From positions 91,175,980 to 91,239,979 of the forward strand of contig CP136063.1 in assembly GCA_032622095.1 (NCBI GenBank): DNA of 64,000 nt, read 5' to 3'. The notes under the pieces are model-generated. The model did not search any database, had not been told where the DNA came from, and worked only from the letters and a program-made list of their open reading frames with translations. Shown in pieces: positions 44,831 through 55,922 of the stretch. Positions within the stretch are counted from its first letter, which is position 1. Each line of letters begins with the position of its first letter. This stretch comes from Siphonodentalium dalli. Lineage: Eukaryota > Mollusca > Scaphopoda > Gadilida > Siphonodentaliidae. The position numbers and the translations under genes are program-made.

Positions 44831-46460
44831 TGAGAGAAATGCCCCACTATTACTTCATTTTCTCTCTAAATATAGCCAATATTGAGCATACAGTCGGGGG
44901 CATTGGCCCAGACTTGGCATTGCCTTAGTTTTACATTTGTTATGGCCCTTTTTCAACTTTTTTTTGCCTGATTTCATAACATTTTGGTTTCGGATCGATA
45001 ACTCCAGTTTGGATTTTAATTCACATTTATTTATTAACAATTTACAAATAAACAATAAACAAGCGATAACAAATTTTAAGCGACAAAAATAATGTTTTAT
45101 GGTTGATATCAATGTTTTTTAGTGCTTTTGTACCAATCATTATACTCATAAAATCAGCTTATCACATTTCAAACAAATCAATTCCATGAAAATCATGGGA
45201 GAAACAAAGGGACTTCTTTTTCTACTTGAACAAAGAGTTCTCTATCACTTGGTAGATGCCTTTGGACCACAGAAATATTGTATAGAGGAAGAATATGCAT
45301 TTCTGGTCCCAATTCGATCCGCAGATCATAACAATACCTATCATACCCACCCTAACTTCGGAATATCTGGAGATGAATCCAGTTATTGTCATGCAATATG
45401 ACGCAAGTTTATTTGTCTTGCTCAATGCAAGCAAAATCAGTTTAGGAGGAGGTCAAGTGACCAATTTTGAATGGGCATTTCCATGCAAATCTCCGCAGCA
45501 AAAGTTACAGAGTTGGAAATATTTCTGGGGGTGACTTTGTGCGGTATTGAAAACAATACACATTTACCTGGCGGGTCGGCTTGGAATTTGTTCCATTAGA
45601 AAGTTGATGTATTTATTTTTGAATTTTTTTATTGAATTTACAAAACTAGGTCAAGTGTTGTACATGTAATACCAGAAAAAAATTCTCATAAATAAATTTA
45701 TAGCAAAAATTGCCTATTTACCAAGCTGAGCTGCCAGTTATGTCTGTTTAATAATATGGCTGCTTTAGTTCCCAGACAACTCTTTCATATATAACTTTTG
45801 CTGGGGAGACTTGCAAGGAAATCCCTATTCAAAATTGGTCGCTTGACCTCCTCCTTAAAATAGTGGAAATATATGGAAATAAATGCATTCAGCACGTCTG
45901 TAGAGAAATATAACATTAATTTAATGCATTTCCTTCAATAATGAGCAGTTGTTAAAAATTCATGGACTGATTATAATCTTCTCAAGCTGCTACAAGTGTT
46001 AATGATATGCATAGATTCATGCATACTTTAGTGATATAATGAAATCATTGTCATGGTAAGGCATATATCTGCAGTTGTCAGATGGGACCTGTTCGTATCA
46101 TTTTTAATACTGCTGTGTCACTATGATATGGTCTCTCTGCAGTATTGGCAAATCCATGTCTGATTGCAACATTTGCGACTGCGTTTCCTATTCAGTTGGA
46201 TGAAGCTTCCAAGGAAAATACTTCCAAGGTAATTATTGCATAAATTTTAGTTGTTTGTGAATGTTGGTTCTATCTGTTTATTTTATTGGACAATTTCATG
46301 TAATGCAGCACATATTGCTGCATCGTAGATTGATAAAATTTTGTCTCTGAGAAACTTTTTGGTTGTATACAGTCCCAGAATAGATTTCAAATTTATTAAA
46401 AGGGCCATATTTCACTTTCTGCTGCAAGCCTATTGTTTGTTGGGAATGTACATTGTGCAT
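44831..46460. other. No gene seen
   Basis: Frames of 70-85 codons at 44855-45534 overlap on both strands and show no domain. GGAGGTCAAGTGACCAATTTTGAA (45450) and its inverse near 45820-45855 suggest an element of about 410 bp with inverted ends. Confidence 0.4.
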
Positions 46461-47370
46461 CGAGTTATGATAAATCATTCAGCAATGTTAAACCTGCTGC
46501 AAATTTGGATTATCATTGAGTTATCATCAATCATTCAGCAATGTTGAACCTGCTGCGAATCCTGATGATCATCGAATTATCATCAATCATTCAGCAATGT
46601 TGAATCTGCTGCGAATCCTGATAATCATTGAGTTTTCATAAATTATTCAGAATGTTGAACCTGCTGTGAATCCTGAATATCATCAAGTTATCATCAATAA
46701 TTCAGCAATGTTGAACCTGCTGCGAATCCTGATGATCATCGAATTATCATCATTCATTCAGCAATGTTGAATCTGCTGCAATCCTGATTATCATATAGTT
46801 ATCATCAATCATTCAGCAATGTTGAACCTGCTGTGAATCCTGAAGATCATCAGGTTATCATAAATTATTCAGAATGTTGAACCTGCTGCGAGTCCTGATT
46901 ATCATCGAGTTATCATCAATCATTCAGAATGTTGAATCTGCGGCGAATCCTGATTATCATCGAGTTATCATCAATCATTCAGAATGTTGAATCTGCGGCG
47001 AATCCTGATCATGGACTTATAAATTATTCAGAATGTTGAACCTGCTGCGAATCCTGATGATCATCGAGTTATCATAAATTATTCAGAATGTTGAACCTGC
47101 TGCGAATGCTGATTATCATTGAGTTATCATCAATCATTCAGAATGTTGAACCTGCTGCGAATCCTGATTATCATCGAGTTATCATCAGTCATTGAGTAAT
47201 GTTGAACCTGCTGTGATTATGATATATCATTGAGTAATGTTGAACGAATGTTGAATCTGTTGTGAATCCTGATTACCATAGAGTTATCATAAATTATTCA
47301 GAATGTTGAATCTGTTGTGAATCCTGATTACCATAGAGTTATCATAAATTATTCTGAATGTTGAACCTGC
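46460..47370. repeat. Minisatellite of about 55-60 bp
   Basis: About 15 variable units built on GTTATCATCAATCATTCAG, AATGTTGAACCTGCTGCGAA and TCCTGATTATCATCGA. A CA dinucleotide is present or absent before ATGTTGAA in different units. Confidence 0.93.
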
Positions 47371-47567
47371 TGCTGTCGCACATCATGATACATGCATTCA
47401 GGGACCAGACTAGAGGTGGAGTTGGGAGACATCTTCTCCTTAAAATGTGCCATTCTCCTTATATTTGACCGAGGGAGAAGTGACTTCTCTCTCATATATC
47501 AGTATGCATATGTCCCAACATCATATTTAAGGATATTATTGATTATAATCAACATTTATTTAACATA

Positions 47568-47780
47568 CAGTAATGCTCTAAGTAATCAACTTCTTAACCA
47601 CAGCAGAATTATGGGTAACTTTTCAGGATTTAGTCGGAAATATGGCTTGTTGCCATTCATCGGAAAGCTCTCGGGGAGAGCTTTCCGATGAATGGCAACA
47701 AGCCATATTTCCGACTAAATCCTGAAAAGTTACCCATAATTCTGCTGTGGTTAAGAAGTCGATTACTTAGAGCGTTACTG
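47568..47780. mobile_element. MITE A palindrome, 213 bp
   Basis: TA-flanked, almost perfect. Both arms share GCTCTAAGTAATC and the CTTCTTAACC variant (mirror GGTTAAGAAG). Loop CTCGGGGAG, as in 8496 and 10989. Confidence 0.95.
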
Positions 47781-47796
47781 TACATCTTCAAACTAT

Positions 47797-48129
47797 TTTG
47801 TTTAGGCCTCATCTTCTCTGGAAAGTTTCTTTATTATCAAATTTCTGTAGAAACTTCTTCACATAGATTCTATTTCATTTTTTGTTTAGTTTCTCTATAT
47901 CCCCAAATTGGCAGACGACACATTATCGAGGTTCCCAATGAGTGTACATCACAATATTCACCATTTGGGAACTTCAATCTGATTCTATGTCTCCCACATA
48001 TGAGGCCATGCAGAATGAGATCCCCAGAGGGTGAATTTTGTGATGCTAGCCTGCTATGAGGGATAGCGTCACTAAATTCACCATCTGGGACCTCATTCTG
48101 CAAATGACAGGCACGCTATATCAGGCTTG
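47797..48129. mobile_element. D element, left hairpin missing
   Basis: Begins in the spacer (TTAGGCCTCATCTTCTCTGG), which is of the 20829 type. The right hairpin is complete, ending GACAGGCACGCTATATCAGG then CTTG. It abuts MITE A at 47780. Confidence 0.8.
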
Positions 48130-48299
48130 TTTGGTATTCGCCTATGAATCAATATTGTTGAAAAAACATGACTGATTACCTACTTACCGGTATGGCAAAA
48201 CTGTTGACCAAATTAAAGCTGTTTGATCATTGAGTTACTCCTACAAATGAACGAATTGGAATAAAGTATCTACCATTCAGCGACTGTCCTGTCCAGTTA

Positions 48300-48435
48300 T
48301 TAACCATTTTTATGACTGGAGCTTTGTTGATTCAGCATTAAACATCCTGTGCCAGTGTATTCTCTTAATTTTGCGAGTCTTGATATATAAGAGATTGCAC
48401 TGGCTTACAAGGTCAAGATAAATATTGTTAAGAAG
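48300..48435. mobile_element. TTAA element C1, left part of an interrupted copy
   Basis: TTAA, then CCATTTTTATGACTGGAGCT; runs through the first hairpin to TAAATATTGTTA and stops. The element resumes at 49184. Confidence 0.8.
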
Positions 48436-48509
48436 GTGCCCTATTCATGAATTTTCAAAAAATCTCAATTTCTAGCTATGAATTTGAAGAAAAAACTGAT
48501 TAAAAAAAC

Positions 48510-49055
48510 CAACCAATTTGTCATGCAGGTTACTAGAGAGTTTGACAGGAAGTATTTGCTAAAAAACAAACACTGCATTATCTAGCTTTTTATCCCAACT
48601 AGGGTCTACACTCGGTCTACTATCTGAAGTCATGAATGTCTGAGAAAATAAATAAAACATTTTTCATTGCATATTTTAGTTTTATGGTGGCCATTTTCAG
48701 AACTATTTTTTTGTCGTGTGAAGGACCAAAACAACATGAAACAACATAAATATTATTCAACCATGTTTGCAATAATCTGACAAACATAGACACTCAATAC
48801 TGATTCATATTTTCAGACATTATGTTGTTTTTTGATGACATTCCTCCAAAAAAATAGTTCTGCAAATGGCGACCAAAAAACTACAAAATAAAATTAAGAC
48901 TTTCTGATTTATTTTGTTGCAGACAGTCATAACTTCAGATAGTAGACCGAGTGTAGACCCTAGTTGGGATAATAAGCTAGATAATGCAGTGTTTTATTTT
49001 TGCGAATACTTCCTGTCAAACTCTCTAGAGACCAACATGACATTTTTTTTTTTTT
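48510..49055. repeat. Fold-back with arms of about 240 bp
   Basis: Left-arm blocks AGAGTTTGACAGGAAGTATT, CACTGCATTATCTAGCTT and CCCAACTAGGGTCTACACTC reappear as reverse complements at 48925-49035. The arms continue inward through GCCATTTxCAGAACTATTTT. A loop of about 60 bases separates them. It lies inside the C1 copy 48300/49184. Confidence 0.93.
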
Positions 49056-49183
49056 TTTTAAACCTCTTTTTTAACTTTTTTTTTTACATAATTCAAACAT
49101 GTCTCTCATATTGTGAGGGTAAACATGTGTTGTTATAATACTATAGCATCCATTGGTTATGAAGGATAATAATGTTTTCCCTC

Positions 49184-49280
49184 CTCCCTATGGGAGACTC
49201 GCATATATAAGAGAATGCATTGGCACAGGGTTTTCACAAAATTTCAGGAAGCTCCTTTCATGGAAGGTTTAAAGGGTTAA
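49184..49280. mobile_element. TTAA element C1, right part
   Basis: CTCCCTATGGGAGACTCGCA, then GAGAATGCATTGGCACAGGG and GAAGCTCCTTTCATGGAAGG; AAAGGG then TTAA at 49277-49280. Confidence 0.8.
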
Positions 49281-49337
49281 GTTAAAAAATATATGTTCAC
49301 TTTGAACAATATGTTCTTGCTTGGAATGAATAGCATT

Positions 49338-49591
49338 CAAGCCTTGAAATAGTGTACCTGTCATTTGCAGAATGAGGTCCCCAGAGGGTGAATTTAGTGA
49401 TGCTACCCTGCATAGCGGGCTAGCATCACTAAATTCACCCTCTGGGGACCTCATTCTGCTTACAACTCAGCAGAATGAGGTTCCCAGAGGGTGAATTTGG
49501 TGATGCTAACCCGCTATGCGGGGTAGCATCACTAAATTCTCCCTCTGGGGACCTCATTCTGCAAATGACAGGCACACTATTTCAAGGCTTG
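49338..49591. mobile_element. D element, spacer-less (two hairpins), 8-bp target duplication
   Basis: CAAGCCTTGAAATAGTGTAC ... CACACTATTTCAAGGCTTG, flanked by ATAGCATT at 49330-49337 and 49592-49599. The two hairpins are nearly perfect and separated by only TTACAACTCA. Confidence 0.95.
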
Positions 49592-49655
49592 ATAGCATTT
49601 GTTCGGGGTTAAACCTTTTCTTCATAGGGAGGAACTTCACAGTTAACCACTATTA

Positions 49656-49820
49656 CAGTAATGCCCTAAATAATCGACTCCTTAACCACAGCAGAATTAT
49701 GGGTAATTTTTCAGTGAGAGCTTTCTGATGAATGGCAACAAGCCATATCCGACTAAATCCTGAGAAATTACCCATAATTCTGCTGTGGTTAAGAAGTCAA
49801 TTATTTATAGGGCATTACTC
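49656..49820. mobile_element. MITE A, left inner arm deleted (165 bp)
   Basis: TA-flanked; CAGTAATGCCCTAAATAATC / CAATTATTTATAGGGCATTA. The left arm jumps from TTTTTCAG to the loop. Confidence 0.9.
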
Positions 49821-50584
49821 TATTTGCCTTGCTGGATCAACAGACTTTCAAAAGGTTCAAGGCCTAGCTGTCTGAAAACTGGGTTGAAATTTAAATGCCA
49901 TTATATCTCTGTTTAGATATGTTTGCTTATCTGTTTGATGAAGTTATCTTAGGAAGGTAGGAAGGTCACGATTCAGGTTGGCAAACATTGACATTATATC
50001 TGGAGTCCTGGGTCATAACCTTTTTGGTGCAGGGTTATAATATGGAGTCATAGTTGGGTGATATTTACATATGCTGAGGGCCTAGCTATAATGGACAAGG
50101 TCACAGTGCTTATTCAGAATGTCCACATTTCAATCCAAGTCAATGAGTTATTCATTGTATTAAAGGTGGATGATGCATGTGTTTAACAACCCAGAGGGCG
50201 TTATTCACACTGGTTTGGTGTGTCCCTTACGTGTAAAGGCTGTCTCATCTGTGTAATTATATGAAACGCACTCGTATGAATCAGATGTGTATATGTTGAC
50301 CAATCGTGCATGTGTGTGTAGTATTATATATAACACCCGGTTTTAATTAAAGCCACTCAGGATTATATTCATTCTAATTGTGCTGTTTTTCTTTATATTT
50401 TTAAATCTCATTGAATTATTCTGAAATGTGATCTCTTGGATTATTTAGACGATGAAATGTGATCTCACAGATTATTTAGAAGATGGACTAACATTTAATG
50501 TTATTGTTAATGTAATTCTTCACTATTGTGTATCGTATCAACAGGGGTGGATCTTTATTGATACTGAAACAAAAAGTATGTCAT
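49821..50584. other. No gene seen
   Basis: AT-rich. GATGAAATGTGATCTCxxxGATTATTTAGA is duplicated near 50422-50485. Otherwise no structure noticed. Confidence 0.4.
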
Positions 50585-50965
50585 TTTAAAGTTATGTGAA
50601 ACACTCCGGTAGGATTATCGATCAAATAGACATGGAGAATAATCTTGCCCAAGGTAGTTATTTTCACTAATATTATATCCAAATTGACAACACACACCGT
50701 GATTCTTATATATTCACTAAATGCAGTGACTCTCGATGGCAAAATCATTTTCGTTAGATTATCGCCAATAGTTGCCTCCCAAATCGAGTAGTAAATATTT
50801 ACAATTCAGCGTAGTTCTGACGATGGTTTCTATGGAGTGGTATGGTCAGTTTGCCTGAGATTTTCGGTGATGTTAGTAGAATGCCACATTCCTCCAGTTG
50901 GCATAGTGCCTGAATACTAACTGATCCGTTTCATGCACCCAAACAAGTCCAGAATATGTCTTTAA
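50585..50965. mobile_element. TTAA-flanked element F, copy 2 (reverse)
   Basis: TTAA, then AGTTATGTGAAACACTCC; the right end is CAAGTCCAGAATATGTCT then TTAA. It aligns with the reverse complement of 25679-26054 over its length. Confidence 0.7.
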
Positions 50966-51280
50966 GTTGCCAGGTTCCGATATTTTCGGCCCTAAAACGG
51001 CCGAAAAATTGCGTCAAAAAACTTCTTCTTTTTTTTTTTTTTTAAATTGAAAAATATATTTTTTTCTAAAATTGTTTTGGGACATGAATAAAGAGGTGAT
51101 AGCGAATCTAAAAACACCAGGGTCAGTCATTTTGGGTATTTTTTAGACCTAGATCCATCACCTGGAAATCATAGGACAGTTTATAAAGAGTGAAAAAGCT
51201 CCGGCAACGAAAGAGTTAAAAGTGCAGGTTACCTAGGCTATAATTAGGATTTTTTGTATTTACAATAGATCGGAAATGAA

Positions 51281-51333
51281 CATTTCCCATAATTCTGCTG
51301 TGGTTTAGGGGTTGATTATTTAGGACATTACTG
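51281..51333. mobile_element. MITE A right arm, subfamily A2
   Basis: TTTCCCATAATTCTGCTGTG, GTTTAGGGGTTGATTATTTA and GGACATTACTG, then TA. It shares the TTTAGGGG variant with 19301 and 26423. Confidence 0.85.
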
Positions 51334-51847
51334 TACATGAAAAATGGATTGAATTTGTTCTTATTTTTATTATAATAACTCTCCAATAATAAGATTTTGC
51401 ATGTGAAAACCATTGTTATGTAATCAGTGGAATTACCGATAAAAGTCCAATTAATCCAATAAGATACCTAAGTTTAATGTAAACATATTTCTATTTCCAA
51501 ATACAAACAAATAACAAAATATACAGATGACACATATTTGCAAAATAGAAGGGATGAATGTATGGAAACGATGATCATACAACAAGCTCAAAGGCTTATA
51601 TATGAAGTCTTATCCTCCTTACCTAAATACCAACTTGATGGTAAACATTGGATAAGGTCAAGGCATTAATCAAATTCTGAAAAAGATATAATAATGGTTT
51701 CAACAGGCGAATTTTTTTTATTGGAGAGCTATCAATAAGGAATATAATAACAAAGTTTATCTATTTCTCTGTGTTCTTCTTGGTGGTGATGTTTTGACAG
51801 ACATTTATATTTTTAGCACATTTACCCACGAGTGCCTTGGGTCCCGT

Positions 51848-52219
51848 TTAAAGGCCCATTTAATTTTCGAGTCACCAATTTATGTTTTGTTATAGTGCTA
51901 TGATATACTGTTTTAATAACAATCTATGACCTGAAATCATAGAAACATTTCCATCATCTCGCTCACAAAATGCAACATAATTCAAACTATGATATAGAGT
52001 TAATCCCCTTCCATTGAAAATAATACACTTTTCAGTACAATCCAGATGAAAAAAGCACAAAAAATATGTTGGTACCTCAACAAAAACAACATGTTCACAG
52101 TTTATTACACTGGATAAGTTGATAATGCAATGTTTTCGAGCTTCCTCTTTCAAATGGTATAAATTATGACATATATTTGATATGTGATCTGAGGGTTTGA
52201 AAATTAAGTGGGCCTTTAA
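51848..52219. mobile_element. TTAA element E, compact copy (372 bp, reverse)
   Basis: TTAA, then AGGCCCATTTAATTTTCGAG; the right end is GAAAATTAAGTGGGCCT then TTAA. Reverse complement of the flanks of 12446-13626. The satellite-equivalent segment is single copy near 52157-52200. Confidence 0.93.
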
Positions 52220-52879
52220 CATAAGAAATAGAGAATATTCCTTAAACGGACATCGCTCATTCGAGCTTCCAAATTTTGTCTAAGTAATTTGGAAGGAGGT
52301 ATTAAAGATAGGTTGACAAATACACAAAATATTCATATACTAGCTTCATATGCTCTGAAAAATACTTGCCATGGTTACAGCCGTTTTGCAGCTTTTTTGA
52401 ATTTTTCACACAGAACAGTGCACAGAAGTGAAAAAATGCTCTTTATTTCTACCATATCAGGAATAGACTAAACACTTAACGCTCTTTCATGTTCCATGCA
52501 GTGCACTTGGGTGTTGTTTGTTTGGGACCCAAACACCATGTTCAAAGTTTTATTTTTGATTACTTCAATGCGTATTTATGGGACATATTAATGCCCATAG
52601 AAAGGTAGTTAAAGTATTTATCAACCTATTTCGATACTGGAAAAATGTTTAAAGCGAATATTATTAGGTGTATTTTGGAGCGCAAACCAGCATGTGGCTT
52701 TAATTCACATTTTGATAACTAAATATTAGCTGATGAGTTTTGAGTTGCGTGATCTCCATTCATTCATATGTTGGATTGTTCTGCTATTATAAAATATGTG
52801 TTCAACTTATTTAGCTGAGAATTTTATCAGCCTTCAAATATTACCTTCATGTGTTTCTATATCTATTGTCTACTTATAG
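52220..52879. other. No gene seen
   Basis: A short frame (52289-52471) has no recognisable domain. No repeat recognised. Confidence 0.35.
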
Positions 52880-53711
52880 CAAGCCTGAGGTTTATAGTGT
52901 GCCTGTAATTTGCAGAATGAGGTTCCCAGAGGGTGAATTTAGTGATGCTATTTGATATAGAGGGCTAGCATCACCAAATTCACCTCTGTGGTCCTCTTTC
53001 TGCATAGGCCTCAACTGCTATGGGAGACATAGGATCATATTGAAGTTCCCTAGTTGAGGTTTAACCCTTTACCCAACAAACCGGCCAAAACCGGCCAAAT
53101 AAAGCTTCAACAGCCTAAAATATCTTCGGTCTGTCTCAATAGAACCATACAAATATGGATATCATTGGAACCGGCTCCTTGACCACATTGTGATAGTTAC
53201 AGTTATGCCCTGTGCCAATGCATTCTCTTATATATGCGAGTCGACCATAGGTCGCCTCGCATATATAATAGAATGCATTGGCCTAAAACAAATCTTTTTT
53301 TAACACTTTTTACCATTTTTTCTTACATTCTTTAACAATTTTATAATTTTTAATGTGTTAAGCCAATGCATTCTCTTATATATGCGAGGCGACCTATGGT
53401 CGACTCGCATATATAAGAGAATGCATTGGCACAGGGCCGTTCTGTTGGGTAAAGGGTTAATAGTGATGTTCACCCATTAGTCACCTCGATTATGCAATTT
53501 ATCTTCTGCAAATTAGGGGATATAGAAACATCCCAGAAGGGAAAAAGTAACTAAAAACAATGTTAATTGGAGACTATAGATATTTCCTAGATGATGAGGC
53601 CTAAGCAGAGGGTGAACTTGGTGATGATAACCCACTGTGTGGGGTAGCATCACTAAATTCACTCTCCGTGGACCTCATTCTGCAAATGACAGACACACTA
53701 AACTCAGACTT
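52880..53711. mobile_element. D element interrupted by C3
   Basis: CAAGCCTGAGGTTTATAGTG ... CACACTAAACTCAGACTT; near-matching 8-bp flanks ACTTATAG and ACTTATTG. The spacer reads GTTCCCTAGTTGAGG, then TTAA, 396 bp of C3, TTAA, then TAGTGATGTTCACCCATTAG. Confidence 0.9.
53061..53460. mobile_element. TTAA element C3 nested in D (reverse of 40511)
   Basis: TTAA, then CCCTTTACCCAACAAACCGG; the right end is TTCTGTTGGGTAAAGGG then TTAA. Same two hairpin cassettes as 40511-40913 in reverse orientation. Confidence 0.95.
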
Positions 53712-54239
53712 TACTTATTGTATTTGAACATCCCTAAAAATCAAGAATGGACCATGCCGATGTCTTTTTTTTATAACTGAATGAGAGAATCTGTCGGTTC
53801 AGTACTGAACACGTTGATGTTCAGAACAAGTCACAATTAGTATATTATACATGTATGATTAAGGGCCCGGGTTTCCACATGAGCTATGTCTGGAGGTATG
53901 AAGTGTAGATGGACCTACACAAAAAAACTACTTAATTGTTAAGCTAGTACACCACATGAAGGAATCTATGTGATATGAAGACCACATCAAGCATATTATA
54001 TAACAATAAATATGTCAAAAAGATGACTTCAATCATAGTTTTAGAAGGGACATTTTGGGAAGAGCGTTCTCCGCAAGTATAAACATGAGTGGAAATGAAT
54101 AACTGCCATAAAAAGTACATGATCTGAATTTGTAAAAGGCTCGAATGGCAATTTAATTGAATTCAATACTGCTTCAAGAATCTCAACATTATGTTAGGTG
54201 TGTGCTAGAAATTTAAAGTAATAATGTTACAATGGTTAC

Positions 54240-54321
54240 ATTGGGATTTCTAAGAGAAAAAAAAGTAACCAATGTAACATTAACCGGTAGGTAGAGTAAC
54301 CATGCATGTGCACCTTATGAA
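54240..54321. repeat. Dispersed repeat, left part
   Basis: AACCAATGTAACATTAACCG then GTAGGTAGAGTAACCATG matches 55927-55978. Its continuation (TACCCATGGGCATGAAAGTA) resumes at 54822, after two A elements. Confidence 0.75.
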
Positions 54322-54457
54322 CAGGAATGCCGTAAATAATCGACTCCTTAAACAGAGCAGAATTATGGGTTACTTTTCAGGATTTAGTCGAAAATATGGC
54401 TTGTTGCCATTCATCGGAAAGCTCTCAGCGAGGAGTCAATTATTTACGGCATTACTG
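54322..54457. mobile_element. MITE A, inner arm deleted (136 bp); left half of a composite
   Basis: Outer end CAGGAATGCCGTAAATAATC, inner end CAATTATTTACGGCATTACT then G. Both arms share the CCGTAA/TTACGG variant. Confidence 0.9.
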
Positions 54458-54607
54458 TATCAGAAGATAAATAGCAGAATACTGTACATCCCCAGAAGCA
54501 TATCCCTGGAAGTGTGTCCTTGCTATTTTGACTTTAAATACGTTCGATACACATATGCCTGAGTTAACTCCTTATGAGCCAAGACTAATCACATCGGTCC
54601 CAAAATA

Positions 54608-54821
54608 CAGTAATGCTCTAAATAATCGACTCCTTAAAACCACAGTAGAATTATGGGTAACTTTTCAGGATTTAGTCGGAAATATGGCTTGTTGCCATTC
54701 ATTGGAAAGCTCTCAGTGAGAGCTTTCCGATGAATGGCAACAAGCCATATTTCGGACTAAATCCAGAAAGTCACCCATAATTCTGCTGTGGTTAAGGAGT
54801 CGATTATTTATGGCATTCCTG
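54608..54821. mobile_element. MITE A palindrome, 214 bp; right half of a composite
   Basis: Inner end CAGTAATGCTCTAAATAATC, outer end GATTATTTATGGCATTCCTG. Its outer end matches the outer end of 54322 (CAGGAATGCC) rather than its own inner end. Confidence 0.92.
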
Positions 54822-55922
54822 TACCCATGGGCATGAAAGTAGTTCAGAGAATATGTTTTCTAATCTGTACGCAATGTACCCTGTATCCTGGTATTTCTAA
54901 GAAAAACTAGAATGCACTCAGAGAGATGCCAACGTGCGCAAAAATGTAATAAACAATAATTAAAAAAAAAAATTCACTGTATTTTACTTAATTTATTTAA
55001 TTTAATTTAATGTTAGCAAAAAAAGACAATTACCATTTCTCATTTCATCACAGATAAAAGGCAAATTACTATATTAATCATTTAAGTAATTAAAACCAAT
55101 TCCATGTTGCCGAAAGGATAAGACTTTAATATCGATTACATTTTTTTCAGCGGCATATTTTCATTTTCATTTTCCGATAGTCAAAGTTGACCAAAGGAGC
55201 AATTATAACAAATAATTAATACCATTTGTGTAAATATTGATAGCAGCCAATATGCAACAATAAATATCAATAATTAATCAATAATTAATCAATAACGATC
55301 ATTTTATGTAATAATAAACTCTTCAAACGGTGTTTGTGTCAACAAATGCGTTTTGTTTTGTGTTACGTCATTCGTCGTATTTGAACCCGGAACTCGGCTG
55401 AAGGTTAGGCTATTCAGCCTATTGCGTCGAATTATGAAATCGCGTTTTGAATGTCTCTCTTTTCCCGCACGATAAAAAGAGGTCTTCGCACAAACCAAAA
55501 ATGATAAAACTTCCCAATTATAAGTAAAAATAACCAAATGAAGGAGTCTATGTAGGTCCCGAAGGAGTATATAGACTCTTTGATATAGAGTTCTGATGGA
55601 GAAAATGTAGGTTGATCTATTTTTGTCATAACTCTGACGTATTTTGACCTGGGAGAAAAAATTGAAATCGAGGCTCACTACGAGCATGCCAGTTTTAAAT
55701 ATAGAAACAGGGAATCCCGACAAATGGCGATATCAGCGACAAACAAATAATCGAAAACAACACACAAAATAAACATAGCAAAAAATGCGGCACAGTAAAA
55801 ATGTCAGAACGCCACGAGGTTTTACGTCGTTTTTGGTGACGTCATGGAGTGAAACGGAGTAGGGTGACACCAACCTACGAATCTGTCTGATCGCCATACT
55901 GTTGTGCGAGCACACGTAACAA
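54822..55922. other. Repeat flank, then AT-rich DNA; no gene seen
   Basis: 54822-54905 continues the dispersed repeat. 54955-55300 is very AT-rich. The 139-codon minus-strand frame at 55304-55723 lies in a more CpG-rich stretch (GACGTCATGG near 55839), but I recognise no domain. Confidence 0.4.

Noticed and set aside
46460-47370. Possible CRISPR or repeat-protein gene
   Set aside because: Units vary in length by non-multiples of three and contain stops; it is a minisatellite.
55304-55723. 139-codon minus-strand frame as a host gene
   Set aside because: No recognisable domain, no splice or start context, low-complexity residues; left unannotated.
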